Shown: positions 53,735 to 63,076, counted from the stretch's first letter. The stretch: DNA of 64,000 nucleotides from UBA5109 sp038148435 (GCA_038148435.1 JAYQVM010000001.1:20519-84518), one strand, 5' to 3'. Numbers and translations are program-made. The notes: generated from the sequence alone by a model not told the origin.

Positions 53735-55051
53735 ATGTCTCAGGAACATAGCTTGCCAGAAGATAAGCCGCTTAATCAGCAGAATCTGGATTCAGCCGTC
53801 GCCAAGGTCAAACGTCATACCCTTCCGCTGTTCGTTATCATGTTTATTACCGCCTACATTGACCGAGTCAATGTAGGTTTTGTTCGCAGCTATCTGGAAG
53901 TTGATCTGGGCATTGGTGCTGCCGCCTTTGGATTTGGAGCTGGTCTTTTTTTTGTTGGTTACGCCCTTTTCGAAGTTCCGTCCAATTTGCTGCTGGGGAA
54001 AGTAGGTCCGCGCTACTGGATGACACGCATCATGTTTACCTGGGGACTGATAGCTATAGGCATGGGCTTTATTCAGGGTCAGAGCAGTTTTTATGTCCTG
54101 CGTTTTTTACTGGGAGTGGCTGAAGCTGGTTTTTTTCCGGGAGTGGTGTACTTTCTGACACGGTGGTTACCCCACGAAGAACGTGGTAAGGCCATGGCGA
54201 TATTTTTAAGTGGTTCTGCCATTGCCTCCATTCTGGCTGGACCGGTGACGGGGGTTCTGCTCACGATAGAGGGCATGGGGCTGTCTGGCTGGCAATGGAT
54301 GTTCATCATTGAAGGCAGCTTTGCCCTATTGCTCTGTCCCTTGGCCTGGTCACTGCTGCCGGGCTCTGATGCCAATGTCAGTTGGCTGAGTGAGGCAGAA
54401 AGGCAGGCACTGCTCAGTAAAATTGATTCAGAACATGCAAGCAAGGTTTTGGCTTCCAGACCCTCTATCTGGAAATTGCTGCTTGACAGACAGATCATCG
54501 TGTTTTGTGTGATCTATTTTTGCATCAGCGCGACGATTTATGGGGTGACATTTTGGTTGCCCTCCATCATTCGTGACTTTGGTATAGATAACACTATTAC
54601 CATCGGGTTTCTTAATTCCGTTCCCTGGCTGGTGTCGATTGTTTCCATGTATATTTTTGCGCTGCTTGCCTCACGCTATCGCTGGCAGCAGGCCTGGGTC
54701 TGCACGGCCTTTGTTATTTCCGGCATTGGCTTAATCGTAGCCGCCCAGGTTTCGCCATTCATGGCCTATATCGCCCTGTGCCTGTCGGCAATCGGGTTTA
54801 AGGCTGCTTCGTCACTTTTCTGGCCGATTCCACAAGCCTATCTAGACCCTAGGATTGCAGCAGCAATTATTGCACTGATCAATTCAATCGGAAGTCTGGG
54901 CGGTTTCGTGGCACCAGCAGTTTTCGGCATTATTCAGGAAAGGACGGGTTCAGTTTCCGGCGGACTGAGTACCTTGGGTATCGTGGCGCTTATTGCGGGT
55001 GTAATCATTTTTTTGACCCCCAGATCCCTCAAACAGGGTGGTGCGGAATAG
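53735..55051 (+). CDS. MFS transporter, anion:cation symporter family
   Basis: A 438-residue permease with 12 predicted membrane helices. FVIMFITAYIDRVNVGFVRS (residues about 32-51) carries the D-R-x-N signature of the anion:cation symporter family, and the cytoplasmic loop RWLPHEERGKAMA (about 144-156) is typical. Relatives carry phthalate, tartrate, galactonate or glucarate. It is first in the plus-strand operon, and its stop codon is followed immediately by the start of the GudD-like gene. It resembles the tartrate/phthalate branch more than GudP, so it may bring in a different acid from the transporter at 57344. Confidence 0.9.
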   Translation: MSQEHSLPEDKPLNQQNLDSAVAKVKRHTLPLFVIMFITAYIDRVNVGFVRSYLEVDLGIGAAAFGFGAGLFFVGYALFEVPSNLLLGKVGPRYWMTRIMFTWGLIAIGMGFIQGQSSFYVLRFLLGVAEAGFFPGVVYFLTRWLPHEERGKAMAIFLSGSAIASILAGPVTGVLLTIEGMGLSGWQWMFIIEGSFALLLCPLAWSLLPGSDANVSWLSEAERQALLSKIDSEHASKVLASRPSIWKLLLDRQIIVFCVIYFCISATIYGVTFWLPSIIRDFGIDNTITIGFLNSVPWLVSIVSMYIFALLASRYRWQQAWVCTAFVISGIGLIVAAQVSPFMAYIALCLSAIGFKAASSLFWPIPQAYLDPRIAAAIIALINSIGSLGGFVAPAVFGIIQERTGSVSGGLSTLGIVALIAGVIIFLTPRSLKQGGAE

Positions 55052-56332
55052 ATGGCTGACATAAAAATCAGTGAGATAAAAGTTACCCCTATTGCCTTTA
55101 GAGATCCGCCCCTGCTGAATGCGAGCGGAATTCATGAACCTTATTCCCTGAGGTCTATCATAGAAGTGGTCGCTGATAATGGCTTGACCGGTCTGAGTGA
55201 GACCTACGGTGACAGCAATGTACTCAGTGCCTTGCAGGCTATTGGTCCTACCTTGAAAGGGATGAGTATCCATGATCTCAATGGTCTGAGATCTCGGGTA
55301 AAAACACAGGCGCTCAAGTTGCAGCCAACCAGCGTTGGAATCGACCTAGCACCTGGTTCCCAGCCAGCCAAGATTTCAGTCAATGCTTATTCTGCCTTTG
55401 AAGTGGCCCTGCTAGATCTGCAAGCACGCCAGCTAGAGCTGCCCTTGGCTTCTCTACTAGGTGGAGCAGTCAGGCATGAAATACCCTTCAGTGCCTATCT
55501 GTTTTTCAAATACGCTGAGCATATTGATCAACCCTACACGGCTGATTCCTGGGGGGAAGCACTTACCCCGGCACAAATTGTTGAGCAGGCCAGGCGCATG
55601 ATCAGCCTCTACGGTTTTAAAAGCATTAAACTCAAGGCTGGCGTATTGCAGCCGGTGCTTGAGGCCGACTGTATCAAGGCTCTTAAACGAGCATTTCCCG
55701 AGTGTCCGCTGCGAATCGATCCAAACGCCAACTGGTCATTGGAAACTGCTGTCCGGATTGCCGAGCAGATCAGTGAGCAACTCGAATATTATGAAGACCC
55801 CGTTCCAGGCCTCAAAGGTATGGCAGAACTGCACCAGGCGACGGGGGTACCATTGGCGACCAATATGGTTGTCACGGATTTTGACGAACTGCGCCGTAGT
55901 ATTGCCTCAAATGCTGTACAGATTGTCCTGTCGGATCACCATTACTGGGGCGGATTGCGCGATACGCTTCAGCTGGCCCGCATGTGCCAGACCTTTGGTT
56001 TGGGCATTTCCATGCATTCAAATTCACACCTGGGAATCAGTCTGATGGCGATGAGTCACGTGGCTGCCGCCTGTGAAAATCTCAGTTATGCCTGCGATAC
56101 CCATTATCCATGGCAGGAGGCGGACGATGAAGTTATTCTGGGTGGCAAGGTCCCTATTCAAAATGGGTGTGTGCAGATAACCGATGCACCGGGTCTGGGT
56201 GTGGACCTGGATAAAGAAAGACTTGAACAGCAGCATCAACTGTATCGAGCGATTGATATCAGAAGTCGGGATGACGGCGCCCAGATGCAAAAATACGATC
56301 CACAATGGCAGGCGATCAAACCACGTTTCTAG
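55052..56332 (+). CDS. Glucarate dehydratase-family enolase, second paralogue
   Basis: A 426-residue enolase-superfamily member of the glucarate dehydratase group. All expected residues are present: Lys193-x-Lys195 (SIKLKAG), metal ligands Asp223 (DPNANW), Glu248 (YYEDP) and Asn271 (ATNMVVTD), and the His base at 322 (MHSNSHLG). It is well diverged from GudD at 58720: the loop before the barrel and the C-terminal region differ. Its substrate could be glucarate, galactarate, idarate or a related acid. Since the active site is complete, it should not be dismissed like inactive GudX-type proteins. It is joined end to end with the transporter gene. Confidence 0.88.
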   Translation: MADIKISEIKVTPIAFRDPPLLNASGIHEPYSLRSIIEVVADNGLTGLSETYGDSNVLSALQAIGPTLKGMSIHDLNGLRSRVKTQALKLQPTSVGIDLAPGSQPAKISVNAYSAFEVALLDLQARQLELPLASLLGGAVRHEIPFSAYLFFKYAEHIDQPYTADSWGEALTPAQIVEQARRMISLYGFKSIKLKAGVLQPVLEADCIKALKRAFPECPLRIDPNANWSLETAVRIAEQISEQLEYYEDPVPGLKGMAELHQATGVPLATNMVVTDFDELRRSIASNAVQIVLSDHHYWGGLRDTLQLARMCQTFGLGISMHSNSHLGISLMAMSHVAAACENLSYACDTHYPWQEADDEVILGGKVPIQNGCVQITDAPGLGVDLDKERLEQQHQLYRAIDIRSRDDGAQMQKYDPQWQAIKPRF

Positions 56333-56380
56333 TGCTTTGTTCATTTCTGCCTGATTAATAAGGGAAATACCGGAGGCAAT

Positions 56381-57253
56381 ATGAAAAAAATAATAATGAC
56401 CTGCATTACGATCATGGTGAGTCTGGGCTTAATTAGCCTGGTTAAGGCAGACATCCAGCCCGCATCGCGCCCTGATCCGGTGGCCGTGACGCGCGAAGCG
56501 GCCAATGGCTTGCCCACTCATACCGTGTTCAGGCCGGCAGACCTGAGTGTTTATGAAGATAATGAATTGCCAGTGGTCATATGGACCAACGGTGCCTGTC
56601 GGCCATCGCATTATGGTTATATCGGCTATCTGAGTGGTCTGGCGCAGGGCGGTTATATCGTGGTTGCTTTCGGCGGTATCAATGAAACAGATACGGTTGG
56701 TCAAACCGAACAGCCACAGCGTTCACTGGCTGTCATGGACTGGCTGCAAAGCGATCAGGCTCAGCGGCAATTTAAAGGTAAACTCGATAGCACCAGAATC
56801 GCAACATCAGGCACCTCCTGTGGTGGCCTGGAAGCACTGCTGGCAGCAGCCGACCCACGTGTGGATGCGGTGCTGGCGCTTAATACTGGTTTTTTTGAGA
56901 GTACAGACCGTCTCAGAAGTTCACTGGCGGATATCGATAATGTCAGCGTGCCCATTTTTCTGATTTATGGTGGTCCTGATGACATTGCAGCACCCAATGC
57001 GATTGCCAACTATGAACGCAGCTATGCTCCCTTTGTCCTGGTGTCAGCCAATGGTGCTGGGCATAATGGGCTGACCTTCGGTATCTGGGAGGGTGATTCG
57101 GATATGGGCATTCTCATTGAATCCATTAATATCGGCACCACCTGGCTGGATTATGCGCTCAAGGGGGATCATGACGCCGGACAAAAACTGCTGGCGGAAG
57201 ATTGCTACTACTGCCAGATGGATATTTTTGAGGTAAAAAGCAAAGGATTCTGA
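56381..57253 (+). CDS. Exported alpha/beta hydrolase
   Basis: A 290-residue hydrolase with a Sec signal (about 1-23, LVKAD). The elbow is SGTSCGG, with the nucleophile Ser146 in GxSxG form. The acid is probably Asp200 or Asp201 in YGGPDDIA and the base His228 in GAGHNG. The oxyanion region is NGACRPSHYGY (about 70-80). The sequence resembles chlorophyllase- and dienelactone-hydrolase-like enzymes. It lies between the GudD-like gene and gudP in the aldarate operon, so it may free sugar acids from esters outside the cytoplasm; this is inference. Confidence 0.85.
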   Translation: MKKIIMTCITIMVSLGLISLVKADIQPASRPDPVAVTREAANGLPTHTVFRPADLSVYEDNELPVVIWTNGACRPSHYGYIGYLSGLAQGGYIVVAFGGINETDTVGQTEQPQRSLAVMDWLQSDQAQRQFKGKLDSTRIATSGTSCGGLEALLAAADPRVDAVLALNTGFFESTDRLRSSLADIDNVSVPIFLIYGGPDDIAAPNAIANYERSYAPFVLVSANGAGHNGLTFGIWEGDSDMGILIESINIGTTWLDYALKGDHDAGQKLLAEDCYYCQMDIFEVKSKGF

Positions 57254-57343
57254 GCACGCTCAAGCTCAAGCCGTATCTACTCAATCACCGGATTTTACGA
57301 TGAGGTGCGGTTAGTGCGGCTTCACAGCCCACAGGACTGGAAA

Positions 57344-58720
57344 ATGCAGACTAACGACATTAATCATAAGGCAGTGCTGAGTCCGGATACCCGCTACCGT
57401 TGGGTGATGCTGGCTGCACTTTTTATTATTACTACCATCAATTATGCCGACCGAGCAATCCTGTCCATCGCCGGACCGGCCATTGCCGAGGAGCTGCAAT
57501 TTACCCCTGTTGACATGGGCTATATATTTTCAGCCTTTGCTTGGTCCTATGTTATCTGCCAGCTGCCCGGTGGCTGGCTGCTGGACCGCTTTGGTTCCAA
57601 GCGGGTCTATTTCTTCAGCATCTTCTTCTGGTCACTTTTTACCTTCATACAGGGAACAATCGGCTTTCTGGCCGGAGGCATCGCGGTGATCAGCCTGTTC
57701 CTGCTGCGCCTGCTAGTGGGTGCGGCTGAGGCGCCTTCCTTTCCTGGCAACAGCCGAATCACCCAGTCCTGGTTTCCGACCCGTGAGCGGGGAAGGGCAG
57801 CAGCCATCTTCAATTCGGCCCAGTATTTTTCGACAGTTATTTTTGCGCCCTTCATGGGATGGGTTGTCTTCAATTTTGGCTGGCAGGCCGTTTTCTTTGT
57901 GATGGGCGGTCTGGGGCTGCTGATGGCCTTTGCCTGGTTGAAAGTGGTCTATGGTCCATCCGAGCATCCGAAAATTGGCCCCGGGGAACTTGCCTATATC
58001 GAGGCTGGCGGTGGTCTTACCAGACTGGATGACCCTGAGCAGAAAAAACAGAAAGCGGAGATCGACACCCTGGGGATTATCAAGCAGTTGCTTAAAAACC
58101 GAATGCTGCTCGGTGTCTATATGGGGCAGTATTGCATTACCACACTCACCTATTTTTTCCTGACCTGGTTCCCGGTCTATCTGGTCAACGAACGCGGTAT
58201 GACCATACTAACAGCAGGCCTGATCGCCTCACTGCCGGCCATTTGCGGTTTTATCGGCGGCATCAGTGGTGGCTGGTTTTCAGACAAGCTGATGAGCCGT
58301 AACTTCTCGCTGTCCGTTGCCCGTAAAGCGCCGATTGTGCTGGGCATGCTCCTGTCTATGAGCATGATTGTCTGTAACTATGTTGAGCAGGATGCGCTGG
58401 TGGTTGCCTTTATGTCGCTGGCCTTTTTTGGTAAAGGTGTTGGCGCACTGGGTTGGGCAGTGGTTTCCGATACGGCGCCAAAGGAAGCAGGGGGACTTAG
58501 TGGTGGCCTCTTCAATACCTTTGGCAATATTGCTGGCATCACCACACCAATCATCATCGGTTACATCGTTGCTTACACCGGTTCCTTTGCCGGTGCGCTG
58601 GTCTTTGTGGCAGCCAATGCTGCCGGCGCCATATTCTGCTATCTGTTTGTGGTGGGTGATATTCAGCGGGTCCATCTGGATGATGCCCTTGTGGAGACCA
58701 CTGAAGAAAAGCCTGCCTGA
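57344..58720 (+). CDS. gudP: D-glucarate/galactarate MFS transporter
   Basis: A 458-residue permease very like E. coli GudP: INYADRAILSIAGPAIAEEL (about 29-48), FSAFAWSYVICQLPGGWLLD (about 61-80), EAPSFPGNSRI (about 127-137), GQYCITTLTYFFLTWFPVYL, and SDTAPKEAGGLSGGLFN near the end. It imports glucarate or galactarate with protons. The ATG at 57344 is used; a GTG at 57305 would add 13 residues. The stop overlaps the gudD ATG by one base (TGATG), which indicates coupled expression. Confidence 0.93.
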   Translation: MQTNDINHKAVLSPDTRYRWVMLAALFIITTINYADRAILSIAGPAIAEELQFTPVDMGYIFSAFAWSYVICQLPGGWLLDRFGSKRVYFFSIFFWSLFTFIQGTIGFLAGGIAVISLFLLRLLVGAAEAPSFPGNSRITQSWFPTRERGRAAAIFNSAQYFSTVIFAPFMGWVVFNFGWQAVFFVMGGLGLLMAFAWLKVVYGPSEHPKIGPGELAYIEAGGGLTRLDDPEQKKQKAEIDTLGIIKQLLKNRMLLGVYMGQYCITTLTYFFLTWFPVYLVNERGMTILTAGLIASLPAICGFIGGISGGWFSDKLMSRNFSLSVARKAPIVLGMLLSMSMIVCNYVEQDALVVAFMSLAFFGKGVGALGWAVVSDTAPKEAGGLSGGLFNTFGNIAGITTPIIIGYIVAYTGSFAGALVFVAANAAGAIFCYLFVVGDIQRVHLDDALVETTEEKPA

Positions 58721-60066
58721 TGAATAAAGAAACCCTACATAAATCCACCCCAGTTATTGTTGAAATGCGCGTCATTCCGCTTGCCGGCGAAGACAGCATG
58801 TTGCTTAATCTGAGCGGTGCCCATGGCCCTTATTTCACTCGTAATCTGCTCATACTCAAGGACAGCGCTGGTAATACCGGGCTGGGTGAAGTGCCCGGTG
58901 GGGAAGCGATACGCGATACTCTGGATCGTTCGAGTGAACTGATCCTTGGACAGGCGCTGGGCGATTACAATGCCGTTCTTAAAAGTATAAAGACCCAGTT
59001 TGCCGACCGCGATGTCGCCGGGCGTGGGCTGCAAACCTTTGATTTACGCATCACCATTCATGTGCTGACAGCGGTCGAAAGTGCCTTTCTGGATTTGTTG
59101 GGCCAGTTCCTGGAACTGCCTGTCGCAGCGCTGCTGGGTGAGGGTATCCAGCGTCGTCAAATACCGGTGCTGGGTTATCTTTTTTATATTGGTGATCGTC
59201 ATAAAACGGATCTGAACTATCGCAGTGAAGCATCAGCTGACAATGATTGGTTTGCCATTCGCAATGAAGAAGCATTGAGCCCCGACGCGGTAGTCAGACT
59301 GGCCAGGGCAGCTTTTGAGCGCTATGGCTTCAGGGATTTCAAACTGAAGGGCGGGGTGCTGGCTGCTGAGACAGAAATGGAAGCCGTAATTGCCCTGCAT
59401 GAAAGTTTTCCGCAGGCACGCATTACACTGGACCCCAACGGGGCCTGGTCGCTTAAAGAAGCCATCCAGCTTTGCCGGGACAAGCATGCCGTACTCGCCT
59501 ATGCGGAGGATCCCTGTGGTGCCGAGCAGGGATTTTCTGGTCGGGAGATTCTGGCTGAATTTCGCAAGGCAACCGGCTTGCCGACTGCCACTAACATGGT
59601 GGCTACAGACTGGCGCCAGCTTGCCCACAGCCTCCAACTGAATGCGGTTGATATTCCACTGGCTGATCCGCATTTCTGGACCCTGCAGGGCTCGGTGCGG
59701 GTATCTAAAATCTGCCAGATGCACGGACTGACCTGGGGTTCACATTCCAATAATCATTTTGATGTTTCGCTGGCCATGTTTACCCACGTTGCAGCTGCTG
59801 CGCAGGGGAAAATCACCGCCATCGATACACATTGGATCTGGCAGGATGGTCAGTGCCTTACAGAGGAGCCTTTACAAATTATAGATGGTGAAATCGCCCT
59901 ACCGGAAAAACCGGGCTTGGGTGTTGAGCCGAATTTTGAAAACATTGAAGCGGCCCATCAGCTGTATCTTGAGCATGCCCTGGGTGCGCGTGATGATGCC
60001 GCAGCCATGCAATACCTGATTCCGGGCTGGATCTTTGATCATAAAAAGCCCTGCCTGCTCCGCTAG
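58720..60066 (+). CDS. gudD: Glucarate dehydratase
   Basis: A 448-residue enzyme that dehydrates D-glucarate to 5-keto-4-deoxyglucarate. It follows E. coli GudD nearly end to end: NLSGAHGPYFTRN (about 30-42), GRGLQTFDLRITIHV (about 101-115), the bases Lys208-x-Lys210 (FKLKGG), metal ligands Asp238, Glu263 and Asn292, and His342 in WGSHSNNHFD. The chain ends in the typical IPGWIFDHKKPC region. It is coupled to gudP and followed by garD 86 bp later. Confidence 0.97.
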   Translation: MNKETLHKSTPVIVEMRVIPLAGEDSMLLNLSGAHGPYFTRNLLILKDSAGNTGLGEVPGGEAIRDTLDRSSELILGQALGDYNAVLKSIKTQFADRDVAGRGLQTFDLRITIHVLTAVESAFLDLLGQFLELPVAALLGEGIQRRQIPVLGYLFYIGDRHKTDLNYRSEASADNDWFAIRNEEALSPDAVVRLARAAFERYGFRDFKLKGGVLAAETEMEAVIALHESFPQARITLDPNGAWSLKEAIQLCRDKHAVLAYAEDPCGAEQGFSGREILAEFRKATGLPTATNMVATDWRQLAHSLQLNAVDIPLADPHFWTLQGSVRVSKICQMHGLTWGSHSNNHFDVSLAMFTHVAAAAQGKITAIDTHWIWQDGQCLTEEPLQIIDGEIALPEKPGLGVEPNFENIEAAHQLYLEHALGARDDAAAMQYLIPGWIFDHKKPCLLR

Positions 60067-60152
60067 GCATAATTTTGCCAATTAGACCTTGCCAGCCAGC
60101 TTCAAACTATTAACACTAAGCCCTTGTTATTGACCCTTACTGAAAACTTCAC

Positions 60153-61733
60153 ATGAGCATGGATTCTTCTCCCTTACTAATCAAGATGCATGCAGCCGAT
60201 AATGTGGCTGTGGTTATCAGCCCCAATGGCTTGGCGGCTGGAACCCGTCTCTATGAGCATATGATTCTGCTGGAGAAAATTCCGCAGGGCCATAAGGTGG
60301 CACTGCAGGATCTGGCTGCGGGAGATTCCATCGTCCGCTATAACACCACCATCGGTTTTGCCACCGAAGCCATTCCAGCCGGTAGCTGGGTAAATGAAAA
60401 GCGCATGCAGATGCCGCCGGCTCCGGATCTGGAAAATCTGCCGCTGGCCACTATTCCTGATCCAGCACTAGATCCGCTGGAAGGTTATACGTTTGAAGGC
60501 TTTCGCAATTCGGACGGGACCGTTGGTACCCGCAATATTCTAGCGATCACTACTACGGTGCAATGTGTTTCCGGGGTAGTCGGCTACGCCGTCAGGCGTA
60601 TCAAGGAAGAGTTATTGCCGCAGTACCCGCAGGTGGATGATGTGATCTCACTCGATCACAGTTACGGTTGTGGTGTGGCCATTGATGCACCCGATGCCAT
60701 TGTCCCCATCAGAACTCTACGTAATATCAGTCAGAATCCGAATTTTGGTGGAGAAGTCATGGTGGTCAGTCTGGGCTGTGAAAAACTGCAGCCTGAACGT
60801 CTGATGATGTCGGAGCCTCTTAGAATTCTTGAACCAGGGGAAGGAGGCGGTACAGCACAAAGGAATTTGCCTGAGGTGCTGCGCCTGCAGGATCCTGCCC
60901 ATGATGGCTTCATGTCGATGATTGAGTCCATCATCAACTCTGCCAGAACCCACTTGGAACGATTGAATAGGCGCCGTCGCGAAACGGTACCTGCTGCAGA
61001 ACTGGTTGTCGGGGTGCAGTGTGGCGGGAGTGATACATTCTCGGGGATCACCGCTAACCCGGCCGTCGGCTTTGCCACGGATTTGCTGGTAAGGGCGGGG
61101 GCTACCGTGATTTTTTCCGAGGTAACGGAAGTACGCGATGGTATTGCCCAGCTAACTGCCCGAGCTGCCAACGAGACGGTAGCACGCGATATCATTCAAG
61201 AAATGAACTGGTATGACCAGTACTTGAAGAAGGGGCAAGTCGATCGCAGTGCCAATACTACGCCCGGGAATAAGGCTGGTGGGCTATCCAATATCGTTGA
61301 AAAAGCCATGGGTTCGATTGTGAAATCAGGTAGCACAGCCATCAGGGCGGTCTTGCCACCCGGCGAGCGTCTCAAGGGTCAGCGCGGGCTGATTTATGCG
61401 GCGACGCCGGCCAGCGATTTTATCTGCGGTACCCTACAACTGGCTGCTGGTATGAATCTGCATGTTTTTACCACCGGGCGAGGCACCCCTTATGGATTGG
61501 CTGAAGTCCCGGTTATCAAAATGGCAACCCGCACTGAGTTGGCGGAACGCTGGCACGATCTCATTGATATTGATGCGGGACCCATTGCCAGCGGGCAGGC
61601 GGGCATCGAAGATATTGGTTGGGAGCTTTTCCATTATCTGCTGGACGTTGCCAGTGGCCGCAAGCGCACCTGGGCAGAAAAATGGCAACTGCACAATGAC
61701 CTGACCCTCTTTAATCCGGCACCGGTTACCTGA
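60153..61733 (+). CDS. garD: Galactarate dehydratase
   Basis: A 526-residue UxaA/GarD-family metalloenzyme that dehydrates galactarate (meso) to 5-keto-4-deoxyglucarate. It has the N-terminal SAF domain (about 1-100), then FRNSDGTVGTRNILAI (about 116-131), DHSYGCGV with its conserved Cys (about 169-176), SLGCEKLQPE (about 207-216), GVQCGGSDTFSGITANP (about 288-304) and a C-terminal GAGP-type region. It feeds the same intermediate as GudD to GarL. The ATG at 60153 begins MSMDSSPLLIK; a second ATG two codons later is equally possible. Confidence 0.95.
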   Translation: MSMDSSPLLIKMHAADNVAVVISPNGLAAGTRLYEHMILLEKIPQGHKVALQDLAAGDSIVRYNTTIGFATEAIPAGSWVNEKRMQMPPAPDLENLPLATIPDPALDPLEGYTFEGFRNSDGTVGTRNILAITTTVQCVSGVVGYAVRRIKEELLPQYPQVDDVISLDHSYGCGVAIDAPDAIVPIRTLRNISQNPNFGGEVMVVSLGCEKLQPERLMMSEPLRILEPGEGGGTAQRNLPEVLRLQDPAHDGFMSMIESIINSARTHLERLNRRRRETVPAAELVVGVQCGGSDTFSGITANPAVGFATDLLVRAGATVIFSEVTEVRDGIAQLTARAANETVARDIIQEMNWYDQYLKKGQVDRSANTTPGNKAGGLSNIVEKAMGSIVKSGSTAIRAVLPPGERLKGQRGLIYAATPASDFICGTLQLAAGMNLHVFTTGRGTPYGLAEVPVIKMATRTELAERWHDLIDIDAGPIASGQAGIEDIGWELFHYLLDVASGRKRTWAEKWQLHNDLTLFNPAPVT

Positions 61734-61754
61734 TAGAAAGTAAATTACGGGCAG

Positions 61755-62777
61755 TCAGAAATCTGAATTGCCACCCAGACGAGCAATGAAAGCGCGTTGG
61801 CATTCTTCCATGATCTGGAAGTAACGCTGGTAGCGGTTGGCCCCCATGATGAAAGGGTTGGGATCGCCTGGCAGGGCATAGCGCAGCAGCACCTGTCGCC
61901 AGATCGCCTGATTATGAGCTGGATGATTGGCTATCAGCACATCAACGCCGGCTTCATCCGTTATCTCACGCCAGCGCTGCAGTGATTCGACATGCAGGCG
62001 TGATGACTCGATATCGCGCGCGCCACCCGTGCCGCCGTGAAATCCAGCCATGTGCCTGACGCCATTTTCATAAACCGGAAAAATAGTGCCCAGGGTACCC
62101 GGTGAATGTCCCGGTACCACATGGAATTCCATGCTGGTATCCCCCAGTGTGATCACATCGCCATCGCTCACCACAATATCGCGCAAGGGCGCTGCCATGT
62201 CAGCAGCGCGACCAGTGGGAGAGGCATCCTCAGCGATTTCGTTCCAGTCGATGGCGGAGGAAATAACCCGTGCATCATAGGTGTCTTGGAGGTACCTGGC
62301 TCCGCCCCAGTGATCGCCATGGCCATGGGTGATCACCACGTAGCGGATATCTGCCGGATCCAGTCCCAGTTCCAGCATATTAGGAATAAGGATGTCGCGG
62401 GCTTCATCGGAATTATTGAGTGCATCAAAAACGATTAGCCCTTCGCTGGTTTCCAGTACATGGGCTGATACGGCATTCTGGCCGACTGAGTAAAAGTTAT
62501 CAAACATCCGGGTTGCCGGGATGATACCGTTATGCTGAACACCACGAACCAGGGTTGAATCGAGGGGGCTGACCATGCAGCGCCAGAAAAAATCGCCAAT
62601 CAAATCTTCTCCGGCAATATCCCGGGCACGGGATAGGTGACGGGCAAGAGCTTCTGTATCTTCGTTGGGGTAGGCATTAAATCTCGGATAGTCCTGCGGA
62701 TCACTTTGCGAAAAGCCGACTGTACTTGCGACGGACAGGAGTAGGGCCAGGCTGTTATTTTTAATGACGGTGTTCAT
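61755..62777 (-). CDS. Exported MBL-fold metallohydrolase
   Basis: A 340-residue metallo-beta-lactamase-fold protein with a signal peptide (about 1-23, GFSQS). The zinc site is complete: HGHGDH (151-156), then VVPGHSPGT (His, about 218) and the later HPAHNQ. The arrangement resembles subclass B3 beta-lactamases and their many non-lactamase relatives; the true substrate is unknown. It is convergent with garD, and copy C of the aldarate-regulon motif lies upstream, so a role in sugar-acid use (for example hydrolysis of a lactone) is more likely than antibiotic resistance. That is inference. Confidence 0.86.
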   Translation of the reverse strand: MNTVIKNNSLALLLSVASTVGFSQSDPQDYPRFNAYPNEDTEALARHLSRARDIAGEDLIGDFFWRCMVSPLDSTLVRGVQHNGIIPATRMFDNFYSVGQNAVSAHVLETSEGLIVFDALNNSDEARDILIPNMLELGLDPADIRYVVITHGHGDHWGGARYLQDTYDARVISSAIDWNEIAEDASPTGRAADMAAPLRDIVVSDGDVITLGDTSMEFHVVPGHSPGTLGTIFPVYENGVRHMAGFHGGTGGARDIESSRLHVESLQRWREITDEAGVDVLIANHPAHNQAIWRQVLLRYALPGDPNPFIMGANRYQRYFQIMEECQRAFIARLGGNSDF

Positions 62778-62816
62778 GAGATCTCCCGAAACTGAGGTTC
62801 GCGCTTAAGTTTTCAA

Positions 62817-62829
62817 GTCATCGTATAAC
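62817..62829 (-). promoter_or_regulatory. Aldarate-regulon operator, copy C (MBL gene)
   Basis: On the coding strand GTTATACGATGAC lies 40-52 bp upstream of the MBL-fold gene. It differs from copy A by one base and has the same orientation and nearly the same distance to its gene. Confidence 0.6.
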
Positions 62830-62874
62830 CTAAGTCCACTTATCACAATATTGCAGAGGGTTTAAATCAGCATG

Positions 62875-62988
62875 CTATTGACGTCCGGGGCGAGTTCGAA
62901 GTATTTCTCCCATAACTGATTTAATTCTAATCAGCTCATTGCCTTCATGCTCGATATAATAATTAAAGGTGCCGTTATATATACCATC
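62875..62988 (-). pseudogene. Possible C-terminal gene remnant
   Basis: On the minus strand a short frame of 37 codons ending at TAG (62875-62877) reads DGIYNGTFNYYIEHEG and continues NELIRIKSVMGEILRTRPGRQ (shown in parts), a plausible protein end with varied, natural-looking composition. A TAA stands directly before it and no start codon fits. It may be the leftover 3' end of a lost gene in this decayed region. I cannot name the family. Confidence 0.3.
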
Positions 62989-63076
62989 TTAGAATATAAG
63001 AAACTTATATCTATCAATTGTAATTAAGATATTCTCGAGTTATTTTAGCCGCAAAAGATTCTAATAAGGACGCTGA

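Noticed and set aside
53528..53749. 74-residue N-terminal extension of the GntR regulator
   Set aside because: It covers the divergent promoter region and the operator and contains no domain; the winged helix begins soon after the ATG at 53527.
56807..56830. Cys nucleophile in the hydrolase motif SGTSCGG
   Set aside because: The motif fits GxSxG with Ser146 as nucleophile; the Cys is the variable x residue, as in other family members.
61755..62777. Antibiotic-resistance beta-lactamase
   Set aside because: The fold and zinc motif match, but most such exported MBL proteins are not lactamases, and the shared aldarate operator points to metabolism.
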